A program made the translations under genes and the position numbers. Under the pieces are notes generated by a model. It was given only the letters and a program-made list of their open reading frames with translations. It did not search any database and was not told the DNA's origin. Positions 1 through 6,751 of a stretch of DNA of 33,391 nucleotides are shown here, in pieces. How positions within the stretch are numbered: the first letter of the stretch is position 1; each line of letters opens with the position of its first letter. The stretch is from Candidatus Saccharimonadota bacterium (GTDB lineage: Bacteria; Patescibacteriota; Saccharimonadia; Saccharimonadales; Saccharimonadaceae): NCBI GenBank assembly GCA_905372495.1, contig CAJPPG010000006.1:1-33391 (forward strand). Direction: 5' to 3'.

Positions 1-101
1 ATCTAATATAGAAAAAACCCACAGGGGTGGATTTATCCACATCTTCTATTTAATAGAGGATCTAATGTGGAAAACTTCTTGAAAAAAGTGGAAAACTACG
101 G
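1..101. other. DnaA-box region upstream of rpmH (candidate oriC part)
   Basis: A perfect DnaA box TTATCCACA lies at 33-41. Two related sites on the other strand follow: TGTGGAAAA at 66-74 and AGTGGAAAA at 87-95. The short palindrome CCACAGGGGTGG (19-30) and the near-palindrome CTATTTAATAG (46-56) sit beside them. In many bacteria the replication origin lies between rpmH and dnaA, so this is probably one side of oriC. dnaA is not in the window, so this rests on the boxes and the rpmH context. Confidence 0.6.
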
Positions 102-107
102 TATAAT
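79..107 (+). promoter_or_regulatory. rpmH promoter, TTGAAA-17-TATAAT
   Basis: The -35 box TTGAAA (79-84) is 17 bases from the -10 box TATAAT (102-107). It is the only clear two-box promoter I found in the window. The predicted start near 114 gives a leader of about 56 bases. The -35 sits between two DnaA-like sites (66-74 and 87-95), so DnaA binding could regulate it. Confidence 0.75.
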
Positions 108-169
108 TAAACACAGTTTACAAATACATGGATTATTAATATAATCCTATGTGAAATAAAAGGAATAAT

Positions 170-307
170 ATGCCAAAGCGTACATATCAGCCACATAAGC
201 GTCAGCGCAAACAGGAACATGGTTTCATGAAGCGTAATGCTACTAAAAATGGGCAAAAAGTTTTAAAGCGCCGTCGCATTAAAGGACGTGCTCGCTTAAC
301 TTATTAA
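170..307 (+). CDS. rpmH: Large ribosomal subunit protein bL34
   Basis: This 45-residue, strongly basic protein begins MPKRTYQPHKRQRKQEHGF. It carries the family core (KRTYQP, HGF, ATKNGQKVLKRRR, KGRARL), which is diagnostic for bL34 of the 50S subunit. The ATG at 170 follows an AAAGGA ribosome-binding site. It is preceded by a consensus promoter and followed directly by a terminator, so it is probably transcribed alone and not with rnpA as in most bacteria. Confidence 0.97.
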   Translation: MPKRTYQPHKRQRKQEHGFMKRNATKNGQKVLKRRRIKGRARLTY

Positions 308-310
308 AAG

Positions 311-336
311 GGTACCGCAAATGCGGTATCTTTTTT
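311..336 (+). terminator. Rho-independent terminator of rpmH
   Basis: The hairpin GGTACCGC-AAAT-GCGGTATC (311-330) is followed by six T (331-336). It separates rpmH from the ABC transporter gene. Confidence 0.85.
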
Positions 337-361
337 GGTTCATTCTAAAATGTTTATGCTA

Positions 362-367
362 TATAAT
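362..367 (+). promoter_or_regulatory. -10 box of the ABC transporter gene
   Basis: TATAAT ends nine bases before the ATG at 377, so transcription would start two or three bases before the start codon. There is no Shine-Dalgarno sequence and no convincing -35 box. Confidence 0.6.
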
Positions 368-376
368 AAGTAGTAT

Positions 377-2179
377 ATGAAACATTTTCTTGAAACAATC
401 CAGTCTGTTTTTGAGATTGCCCCCAAAAAACGTTTCGAAGTTTTTGAACTTTTTTTAAGTTTTATGCTTTATAATCTCGTTAGCCTCTTGCCGCCGATTG
501 CTACCGCTGGTATTATCTCTGTTATTACTCAAGGCTCCAATTTTCACGCTATCTGGTTTTATGTCATCCTCTTTCTCCTCTTTTATATCATTGAATATAC
601 TCTTCTTGCTTGGAATTATTATATTTACATTACTCTTTCTCATTATTACTACAATACTGTCCAGCAAAAACTTTTTGACCATGTTATTAATAATATTTCA
701 ATTACCGAAAAGATTTCCCGTGGCCGCATTACAGATACTTTTAATGAAGATATTTCGTATCTTATTCAAACTATTAACTCCGCCGCCATCGCACTTACTG
801 GTGTTATTCAGCTTCTAATTATCTTTCTAATTTTTGCTAGTTATAGTGTACCTATTGCCGTTGTTGCTCTTTTAATTGACCTTTTCTATATATTCCTTAT
901 GTCAAAAAATTCTAAATTTGTTGCCAAGCATTTTGATGGTGTCAGAAGATATAAAGATCGTCTTCTCGATGTCTTGAATGAGATTCTTAATAATTTGAAG
1001 CAAATTAAGACTCTGAATCTTATGCCCATCTTAAATCGTAAAATTTCCTCAAATCGCAGTAGTTTTGACGCACAATTTGATAAACGTTACCTATATTTAA
1101 CTGCTCGTTACTGTAAAATCCCAATGGTTATCCAGGTTGGTAAAATTATTCTCTATGTCTTGCTCGCTATCTTGGTTTTTAAAAATCAAATTACTATTGA
1201 TAAGCTCGTGCTCTTGATTAGTTATTATGAAATGGTTGTCTTAAACACCAATAAAACTCTCGAAGAATTATTAAACCTTACTACCTATGATATTCGTCTC
1301 CAGCGCATTAAATCGATCCTTCATTACACCAGTTACACCAAGGGTAGTTATGGTGATCTAAATAATGATTATATTAATGGTGACGTCCTTTTTGAAAACG
1401 TGTCTTTCAGTATTAGTGGTCGCGAAATCCTTAAAAATGTTTCATTTGAAGCTAAACCCAATGAAATTACTGCCATAGTTGGTCGTCCAGGCTCTGGTAA
1501 AACTACTATTATTAATCTACTTTATCGCCTCTACTCTATTAAGTCAGGAAATATTTTTATCGATGGAGAATCAATCTATCATTACACTAAAAAAGTCTAT
1601 ACCACCAACGTTTCTGGTGTTTTCCAAAAACCTCTTATTTTTAAAATGAGTATTCGCGACAACCTGAGTGTTGTAGATCGTAATCAAAAACAACAAATCA
1701 ACGCCTGTAAACGTGCTGGTATTTATGAAAAAATTCTTTCTCTCCCACGCGGTTTTAATACCGTCTTAAAAGAGGATCGTGGACTCTTTACTGATGGTGA
1801 ACTACAAAAACTAGCAATCGCAAGAGCACTTCTTAGTAAGGCCGAAATTTTATTATTTGATGAAGTAACTAGTAATGTTGATCCGGAAACATCAAAAGAA
1901 ATTATTAATATTTTAGAAGATCTCAAAGAGGATCACACTATAATTATTATTACTCATAAACCAGAAATTATGAAGATTGCCGACAAGGTTGTAGTATTGG
2001 ATGCTGGTAAGGTCGTTGCAAAAGGTAAAAATAAGGAGGTCTTCGCGAAAAGTCCACTTTACCGTACGTTGCGCACCGCCACTTTTGCTAAGCCTAGTAT
2101 TGATGATGAAAATGAATATATTATTGAGGATAGTTCCTCTGATTTTCTAGCTCATGATGAACCATCTCCCGGTCTATAA
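377..2179 (+). CDS. ABC exporter-type half-transporter (membrane domain fused to ATPase)
   Basis: This 600-residue protein has an N-terminal membrane domain with about six hydrophobic segments (roughly residues 25-300) and a C-terminal ATPase (about 335-580), the layout of MsbA/LmrA-type exporters that work as dimers. Visible ATPase motifs are Walker A GRPGSGKTT (369-377), a Q-loop (VFQKP), Walker B ILLFDE with its Asp near 495 and an intact Glu, and an H-loop (ITHKP). The signature motif is degenerate: TDGE near 472-475 where LSGGQ is usual, and the D-loop reads SNVD. This suggests a weak or asymmetric ATP site, or pairing with another half-transporter. An acidic, serine-rich tail follows. 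The substrate cannot be told. Its place between rpmH and rnpA is unusual. Confidence 0.9.
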   Translation: MKHFLETIQSVFEIAPKKRFEVFELFLSFMLYNLVSLLPPIATAGIISVITQGSNFHAIWFYVILFLLFYIIEYTLLAWNYYIYITLSHYYYNTVQQKLFDHVINNISITEKISRGRITDTFNEDISYLIQTINSAAIALTGVIQLLIIFLIFASYSVPIAVVALLIDLFYIFLMSKNSKFVAKHFDGVRRYKDRLLDVLNEILNNLKQIKTLNLMPILNRKISSNRSSFDAQFDKRYLYLTARYCKIPMVIQVGKIILYVLLAILVFKNQITIDKLVLLISYYEMVVLNTNKTLEELLNLTTYDIRLQRIKSILHYTSYTKGSYGDLNNDYINGDVLFENVSFSISGREILKNVSFEAKPNEITAIVGRPGSGKTTIINLLYRLYSIKSGNIFIDGESIYHYTKKVYTTNVSGVFQKPLIFKMSIRDNLSVVDRNQKQQINACKRAGIYEKILSLPRGFNTVLKEDRGLFTDGELQKLAIARALLSKAEILLFDEVTSNVDPETSKEIINILEDLKEDHTIIIITHKPEIMKIADKVVVLDAGKVVAKGKNKEVFAKSPLYRTLRTATFAKPSIDDENEYIIEDSSSDFLAHDEPSPGL

Positions 2180-2190
2180 TGAAACTATTG

Positions 2191-2199
2191 TGATAAAAT
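2191..2199 (+). promoter_or_regulatory. Extended -10 promoter of rnpA
   Basis: TGATAAAAT is a TGn-extended -10 box whose last base is seven bases before the rnpA ATG (2207). The leader would be zero to one base. No Shine-Dalgarno sequence is present. Confidence 0.6.
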
Positions 2200-2206
2200 G
2201 AACTAA

Positions 2207-2545
2207 ATGTTATCTAGTAAATATCGTTTTCACTCCCGTGGTGGTGTTAAATATACCTATCAAAAGGGAAAAACTATTAGAACCCCAAAACTCTCCCTTG
2301 TTTTTGCTCCCAATAAAAAACAAAGACAACGTTATGCTGTCGTAGTTTCTAAAAAAGTCTTAAAAACTGCCGTAGGCCGTAATCGTATTCGTCGTCGTCT
2401 CTATGAGGCTATTCGTCTAGAATTCGATCCTACAATTAAATTAGACTGTATCTTTGTAATCTATTCCAAAGATTTTTTGAAAATGGATTTTGAGAAAATA
2501 AGAATGCAAATTAGGGAATTATTGAGTAAATCTCGTGTTGCATAA
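2207..2545 (+). CDS. rnpA: Ribonuclease P protein component
   Basis: The RnpA subunit helps the RNase P RNA cut 5' leaders from precursor tRNAs. The protein is 112 residues, normal for the family, and basic. The signature stretch RNRIRRRLYEAIR (58-70) contains the conserved RNR motif, preceded by the family strand YAVVVSKKV. The start lies seven bases after a -10 box, so the mRNA is predicted to be leaderless. It sits between the ABC transporter gene and yidC, in the usual order relative to yidC and jag. Confidence 0.96.
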   Translation: MLSSKYRFHSRGGVKYTYQKGKTIRTPKLSLVFAPNKKQRQRYAVVVSKKVLKTAVGRNRIRRRLYEAIRLEFDPTIKLDCIFVIYSKDFLKMDFEKIRMQIRELLSKSRVA

Positions 2546-2559
2546 TAAGCTCTTATTAT
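2542..2559. repeat. Inverted repeat over the rnpA stop and yidC promoter
   Basis: ATAATAAG-CT-CTTATTAT is an eight-base perfect inverted repeat. It spans the rnpA stop codon and ends 13 bases before the TG of the yidC extended -10. No T-tract follows, so it is more likely an operator or a weak hairpin than a terminator. Confidence 0.4.
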
Positions 2560-2572
2560 CTCACCTCTAATA

Positions 2573-2581
2573 TGTTATAAT
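2573..2581 (+). promoter_or_regulatory. Extended -10 promoter of yidC
   Basis: TGTTATAAT is a perfect TGn-extended -10. It ends seven bases before the yidC ATG (2589) with no Shine-Dalgarno sequence, so the message should be leaderless. The stretch TATAATTAACCC is repeated before the GT4 gene at 24276. Confidence 0.7.
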
Positions 2582-2588
2582 TAACCCA

Positions 2589-3635
2589 ATGTTTGAGTTA
2601 ATTGATTTTATAATTGTAAATCCGATTATTAATATATTATTTGTCATTTATAATTACATCGGTGATTTTGGTGTAGCTATGATTATTTTTACTATCTTAG
2701 TAAAACTGCTTACTTGGCCTCTTATTAAAAAACAGTTTCTTCAGATGAAGTTAATGCGTAAGATTCAGCCTGAGCTTACGGAAATTCGCAAGCGCTGTAA
2801 TGGTAATAAGCAACTGGAATCTCTTCAGATGATGGATCTCTATAAACGTAATAATGTTAAACCCTTCACTTCTATCTGGACTCTTCTCATTCAGTTACCT
2901 ATTTTCTTCGCTATCTTCTTTGCTATCCGTATTATGGTTACTCCAACCGTCAAAGATAATGTTGAAAAACGTGCTTATCCAGTTGTTGCCGAGATGACTC
3001 GTATTGACGAGATTATTAAATTACAAAAATCATACCTTGAAAATACAGAAAAGAATACTTATGATTTTAAGCCTCAACTCTTAGGTCAGCTCGATCTCTC
3101 CACTCGTGCCGGCGTACAGTCTTTTAGTTCTGTTATTGTCCTTCTCTTTGTCATTGGTTCTGCATATACGCAGTATTTAATGTCAAAGATGCAGATGCCA
3201 AAAAAGAGTCAGAAAAACACTTGGAAGAAAATGGTGGAAGATGCTAAGGCTGGTAAAGATATGAATCAAGCCGATATGAATAATATGGTTTCCAGTCAAA
3301 TGAATTTTATGATGCCACTCATGATGGTAATGATCACAGTCAATTTCCCGGGTGCCCTCGTTATGTATTATCTTCTTTCAAATATTATTTCTATTATTCA
3401 GCAAAAGATTGTCTTTAACCAAGCTGATGATCAGATGGACGACAATACTGATCGTGCTATTCTTAGGGAATTAAAGAAGAAAACCTCTGAAATTAAGGAA
3501 GCAGAAGTTATTGAGAATAAGAAGACTGGTACTAAGATTACTCGTATTTCAGCCAAAGATGCGAAAAACTCTTCTCGTGAATTCTCACAAAAAAATAAAC
3601 ACGAAAAATCTGACAACCAACCAGATAACGGTTAG
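2589..3635 (+). CDS. yidC: Membrane protein insertase YidC/Oxa1 family
   Basis: This 348-residue protein has the Oxa1-fold pattern: a first membrane segment (about 8-36), a charged cytoplasmic hairpin rich in Lys/Arg/Gln (about 46-90), further segments near 95-118 and 178-196, and the closing pair about 235-275. The polar residue expected in the hydrophilic groove is Lys39 (in TILVKLLTWPL), where Bacillus and E. coli enzymes have Arg. There is no lipobox Cys, unlike Firmicutes SpoIIIJ. A long charged tail (after about 280, rich in Lys/Glu) is suited to ribosome contact. jag follows 17 bases downstream. Confidence 0.95.
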   Translation: MFELIDFIIVNPIINILFVIYNYIGDFGVAMIIFTILVKLLTWPLIKKQFLQMKLMRKIQPELTEIRKRCNGNKQLESLQMMDLYKRNNVKPFTSIWTLLIQLPIFFAIFFAIRIMVTPTVKDNVEKRAYPVVAEMTRIDEIIKLQKSYLENTEKNTYDFKPQLLGQLDLSTRAGVQSFSSVIVLLFVIGSAYTQYLMSKMQMPKKSQKNTWKKMVEDAKAGKDMNQADMNNMVSSQMNFMMPLMMVMITVNFPGALVMYYLLSNIISIIQQKIVFNQADDQMDDNTDRAILRELKKKTSEIKEAEVIENKKTGTKITRISAKDAKNSSREFSQKNKHEKSDNQPDNG

Positions 3636-3652
3636 GAGAACAGGAGTTTTTT

Positions 3653-4117
3653 ATGAATCGTGATGAATCGATTCGCTTTGCAACAAAATATCTCGAAGAT
3701 CTTTTATCTTTCTTCGGTATTAATGTGGCTGTATGGTCTACTATTGACGATGACGTCATTCAACTTAGCGTCCCAAGTACTAGTTTGAATTCTTTATTAA
3801 TTGGTAAGAACGCGGATAACCTACGCGCTCTTCAACATGTTGTTTCTATGACTCTTGTTGCTCATAATTCAGAAGTTACTAGGGTTAATGTAGATGTGGC
3901 TGATTACAAACGTCAACGTGCTGAGCGTATTGAACAAAAAGCTGAAGGTTGGATTCAGAAAGTTCGTGAAACTGGTGAATCAATGACTTTAGAACTTAAT
4001 GCTGTGGATCGCCGCATTGTTCATAAGTTAGCCGAGGATTATTCGGATATAAAAACCCATTCCGAAGGTGAAGGTCGTGCGAGACACTTAATTATTGAGA
4101 AGAAGTCAATCTCATAA
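3653..4117 (+). CDS. jag: KH-R3H RNA-binding protein Jag/KhpB
   Basis: The 154-residue protein has a KH domain (about 35-85) and an R3H domain (about 95-152) with the R-x3-H motif at Arg120/His124. The KH loop reads GKNA (51-54), where the usual motif is GxxG. The Jag-N domain found in longer Firmicutes homologues is absent. Jag/KhpB proteins bind RNA and influence cell elongation and division, and are commonly encoded next to yidC, as here. A CAGGAG ribosome-binding site (3641-3646) six bases before the ATG sets the start. It is likely cotranscribed with yidC. Confidence 0.92.
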   Translation: MNRDESIRFATKYLEDLLSFFGINVAVWSTIDDDVIQLSVPSTSLNSLLIGKNADNLRALQHVVSMTLVAHNSEVTRVNVDVADYKRQRAERIEQKAEGWIQKVRETGESMTLELNAVDRRIVHKLAEDYSDIKTHSEGEGRARHLIIEKKSIS

Positions 4118-4122
4118 TAAAA

Positions 4123-4148
4123 AAATACCCGTTTAACGGGTATTTTTT
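4123..4148. terminator. Bidirectional terminator between jag and the LCP gene
   Basis: The nine-base stem AAATACCCG (4123-4131) pairs with CGGGTATTT (4137-4145) around a five-base loop. An A-run on the left and T-run (4143-4148) on the right let it end transcription from both convergent genes. Confidence 0.9.
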
Positions 4149-4153
4149 ATGCT

Positions 4154-6076
4154 TTATTTGTCAGCTTTTCCAACGATCACTACGAAATCATAATTGATTT
4201 TATCAATCCCAGCGGGTAATTCGTTGGCTGCTTTTACTGTGGTTCCATAATATGTTTCGAGCTTCTGTTTAGTCTGCTCCTTATTACCAAGGTTATAGAC
4301 TGTAATTTTTTCTGTATATTCTCCAGTTGGTGCATTACCAGTTCCAGTTACTCTAAAGCCAGCTTTTTCTAGTTCTAATTTTTCATTAGCCGCAATCCCA
4401 GATTCATTTGTTCCATTTAATACTAAGATTCTTGAAGTTGCTGGAGAGTCGCTATACTCCGCGATCTTTGAGTCAAGGTATTGTTGAATCTTTGTATAAT
4501 TTTGAGCTCCCGCACTTGGAATTACGAAGGAAATATCTAATCCACCAACAGGGAAGCTTGCATTTCTTACTAGATCGCCATCCTTCAGTCCGGTCAATGG
4601 TGCAGATGCGATATTGGCAGGATTAAAGTTTGAAAATACTTTTGCCGCAGTCTTCATTTCATCAATATTCACATTAGTCCTTAAATTATCGCCTAGTACA
4701 TTTACTAAGTTAATCATTGCCGGAATATCCAAACCTTTTTCAGCAATTTTATTTTTAATTCCTATTAATACTTTTTGTTGGTTTTCACCTCTCGTAAAAT
4801 CACCCCCCACTGAGCCATGTCTAGCCCTCGCCAAACCTAATGCTTTCTCTCCGTCCAGTACTGTTGGTACCCCAGCCTTCATACGAATCCCGGTATAATA
4901 ATAGTCATTAATATCATCATCTACTGTTACCGTAATTCCGCCTAAAGCATTTACGATCTGCACTAAGGAACCCCAGTTTACATGTACATAATAATGCATT
5001 TCCATTCCACTAATCGTCGACAATTCTTTCATTACCGCTGTCGCCCCAGCTTCCTCATTTTTACCATTATTACTAGCACATGCAAATACTTCATTTATCT
5101 TACCGGTATAACAAGCCTCTCTACCCACTTTTAAGTCACGTGGCAAACTCATCGTTACCGCATTTTTTGCATTTTGATCAACAGACATAATCATTAATGA
5201 ATCTGTTAGCTGAGCTCCATCATGTACCGCATGACCTTCGGATCCTGCCATATCATATCCAGATGTCCCAAAAATCGCGATATTAGTACGACCTTTTGCA
5301 TCCATTTTTAATGGGGTAACTTTCTCAGATACTACCGTTTTTACAAGGTCTACTAAACCAGATTTTCCACCAGTTAATTTTGAAACTAAACGATCACCGT
5401 AAAAATATACCGCAGTTCCGCCACCAAATAAGATTACTAAGATTATAGTTAATTTTAAATGACGCCTGAAAAAACCTTTTTTCTTTGGTTTACTTTTTTC
5501 CGACTCTGAAGAATCCTCCTCGCGTCTTTCTCCAAATAATTCATCAGTTCCTAGTGCTACTGAATTTTCAAGAAATTCATCATAATCTTTCTTTGATGTT
5601 TTAGGGGTTTTCTTCTTAAAAAATCCAATTGACCTAGTTGATGAGAGTGAATTATTTTTTCTCATATTTTCAAAATCACCTAATCTTCGACGCCCATTAC
5701 TTACATCAGTTTTTGCAGAAGATTCGACAAAACCTTCATCTAAATTGTCCTCAGATTCTTCCGAAGTTTCTCTTAATTCGCCGTCGGTAAAATCCCAATC
5801 TGCTGTATATTTTGATCTATTATCTTCTAATTTTCGTCGACTCTCTGCCTGAACTACTAATGGGTCGTCACTCTGTGCCATTGATATATTACGAGCTCGA
5901 ATATTTTGTTTTCTTATTCTTTCGGCCTGTATTAATCTTTGTTGTTCTAAGTGTTGTTTTGTAGTATGAGCCTCACTAACCTCAAGTCCAGCCCTTGGGC
6001 GCACTTGTCTAATTAATTTTTTGTTTCTTGAAGGCGAAACCAGACCATCAATATATGAATTACTCATTTTTACCAC
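4154..6076 (-). CDS. LytR-CpsA-Psr (LCP) family cell-wall glycopolymer ligase
   Basis: LCP enzymes move glycopolymers from a polyprenyl-diphosphate carrier to peptidoglycan on the outer face of the membrane. The 640-residue protein has a long, charged, probably disordered cytoplasmic part (1-207), one membrane segment (about 208-226), the LCP domain (about 264-440) and a LytR_C domain (about 549-637). LCP features are TDSLMIMSVD, the SLPRD loop with Arg313, HVNWGSLVQIVNALGG, and the Arg-rich stretch RARHGSVGGDFTRGENQQ (417-434). The start is GTG at 6076, supported by ATGGAGA at 6081-6087; the in-frame ATG at 6067 is too far from it. It is a good candidate to attach the glycan made by genes further right. 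Confidence 0.92.
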   Translation of the reverse strand: MVKMSNSYIDGLVSPSRNKKLIRQVRPRAGLEVSEAHTTKQHLEQQRLIQAERIRKQNIRARNISMAQSDDPLVVQAESRRKLEDNRSKYTADWDFTDGELRETSEESEDNLDEGFVESSAKTDVSNGRRRLGDFENMRKNNSLSSTRSIGFFKKKTPKTSKKDYDEFLENSVALGTDELFGERREEDSSESEKSKPKKKGFFRRHLKLTIILVILFGGGTAVYFYGDRLVSKLTGGKSGLVDLVKTVVSEKVTPLKMDAKGRTNIAIFGTSGYDMAGSEGHAVHDGAQLTDSLMIMSVDQNAKNAVTMSLPRDLKVGREACYTGKINEVFACASNNGKNEEAGATAVMKELSTISGMEMHYYVHVNWGSLVQIVNALGGITVTVDDDINDYYYTGIRMKAGVPTVLDGEKALGLARARHGSVGGDFTRGENQQKVLIGIKNKIAEKGLDIPAMINLVNVLGDNLRTNVNIDEMKTAAKVFSNFNPANIASAPLTGLKDGDLVRNASFPVGGLDISFVIPSAGAQNYTKIQQYLDSKIAEYSDSPATSRILVLNGTNESGIAANEKLELEKAGFRVTGTGNAPTGEYTEKITVYNLGNKEQTKQKLETYYGTTVKAANELPAGIDKINYDFVVIVGKADK

Positions 6077-6093
6077 AAAATCTCCATCTACTA

Positions 6094-6103
6094 TATAATT
6101 ATA
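6094..6103. promoter_or_regulatory. Palindromic -10 shared by two divergent genes
   Basis: TATAATTATA is its own reverse complement and contains a TATAAT for each strand (6094-6099 on +, 6103-6098 on -). To the right it ends ten bases before the ATG at 6110. To the left it gives a leader of about 15 bases with a Shine-Dalgarno sequence for the LCP gene. Confidence 0.6.
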
Positions 6104-6109
6104 ACAAAT

Positions 6110-6439
6110 ATGGCACTGAAATTGACTAAAAAGCAGAAGCGTTTAATGGACTTCTTACATGATTTTCAAAATAATCATGATTATTCACCATCTTATCGAG
6201 AAATTGCTGCCGGACTCGGTCTTCGCTCTGTTGCCTCTGTTGCTGAACATATCGATAATCTTGTTCAACTAGGTTTCCTCAAGCGCAACCCAGGATCCGC
6301 TCGCTCTCTTGAAATTGTCGATCTATCATTTCCGGAAACCACGGCTCTTTTTAAGCAGCGTCTTGAGTTTTGTTCTGATCCTGACCGTGAAGTCTTAATA
6401 GAAGCTGCTCAAATTCTTGGCCTCGATCTCGAATCATAA
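6110..6439 (+). CDS. LexA-like winged-helix DNA-binding protein without peptidase domain
   Basis: Residues 3-70 match the LexA N-terminal DNA-binding domain: LTKKQKRLMDFLHDF, the recognition-helix region SPSYREIAAGLGLRS, the wing-side stretch VAEHIDNLVQLGFLKR and the closing PGSARSLEI. Full LexA is about 200 residues with an S24 Ser/Lys autopeptidase. This protein stops at 109 with a short helical tail and has no peptidase, so it cannot self-cleave in the SOS manner. A terminator follows 21 bases later, so the gene seems complete and not cut short. Targets are unknown. The repeats just downstream contain CGAAC, the half-site of Gram-positive LexA boxes. Confidence 0.85.
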   Translation: MALKLTKKQKRLMDFLHDFQNNHDYSPSYREIAAGLGLRSVASVAEHIDNLVQLGFLKRNPGSARSLEIVDLSFPETTALFKQRLEFCSDPDREVLIEAAQILGLDLES

Positions 6440-6460
6440 AAACGCTAAGTAATTTAAAAA

Positions 6461-6485
6461 ACTGTTTATGAAACAGTCTTTTTTT
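6461..6485 (+). terminator. Terminator of the LexA-like gene
   Basis: The stem ACTGTTT (6461-6467) pairs with AAACAGT (6471-6477) over an ATG loop and is followed by C and seven T (6479-6485). Confidence 0.85.
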
Positions 6486-6509
6486 ATAGCATTACTAAAT
6501 AACATCTTA

Positions 6510-6650
6510 AAACTGAACAATAAAATCCATCGCTTTTAAAGAAACCGAACACGAGGATAATCTTATTTTTCATAAAACCGAACATTTAGTACGGTAGATT
6601 AAAATTCTTGTGGATAAAATCTTTCCGATGTGAATAACTAAAACCGAACA
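6510..6650 (+). repeat. Iteron-like direct repeats AAACYGAACA (four copies)
   Basis: Ten-base direct repeats lie at 6510-6519 (AAACTGAACA), 6542-6551, 6575-6584 and 6641-6650 (AAACCGAACA). Start-to-start distances are 32, 33 and 66 bases, about three helical turns with one register skipped. A perfect DnaA box (6609-6617) occupies the skipped register. Copy three also forms the imperfect palindrome ACCGAACATTTAGTACGGT (6577-6595). This is the main content of the 312-base gene-free stretch 6440-6751. Confidence 0.7.
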
Positions 6651-6706
6651 GTTAAACGTTATTAAAAAATAAACTAGATAAAAACACAATGCGAATATGT
6701 GGAAAA
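6609..6706 (-). other. Second DnaA-box cluster
   Basis: TGTGGATAA (6609-6617) is a perfect DnaA box on the - strand. TGTGAATAA (6629-6637) and TGTGGAAAA (6698-6706) each differ by one base. The 15-base string ATGTGGAAAACTTCT at 6697-6711 recurs exactly at 65-79 in the first cluster. The surrounding DNA is AT-rich. Confidence 0.55.
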
Positions 6707-6726
6707 CTTCTGGAAAACCTATACTA

Positions 6727-6735
6727 TGATAAAAT
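6727..6735 (+). promoter_or_regulatory. Extended -10 promoter of the desulfurase-like gene
   Basis: TGATAAAAT is a TGn-extended -10. The predicted start near 6742 gives a leader of about ten bases that is little more than the AAGGAGG ribosome-binding site. Confidence 0.6.
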
Positions 6736-6751
6736 GTAAAAAAGGAGGTCT

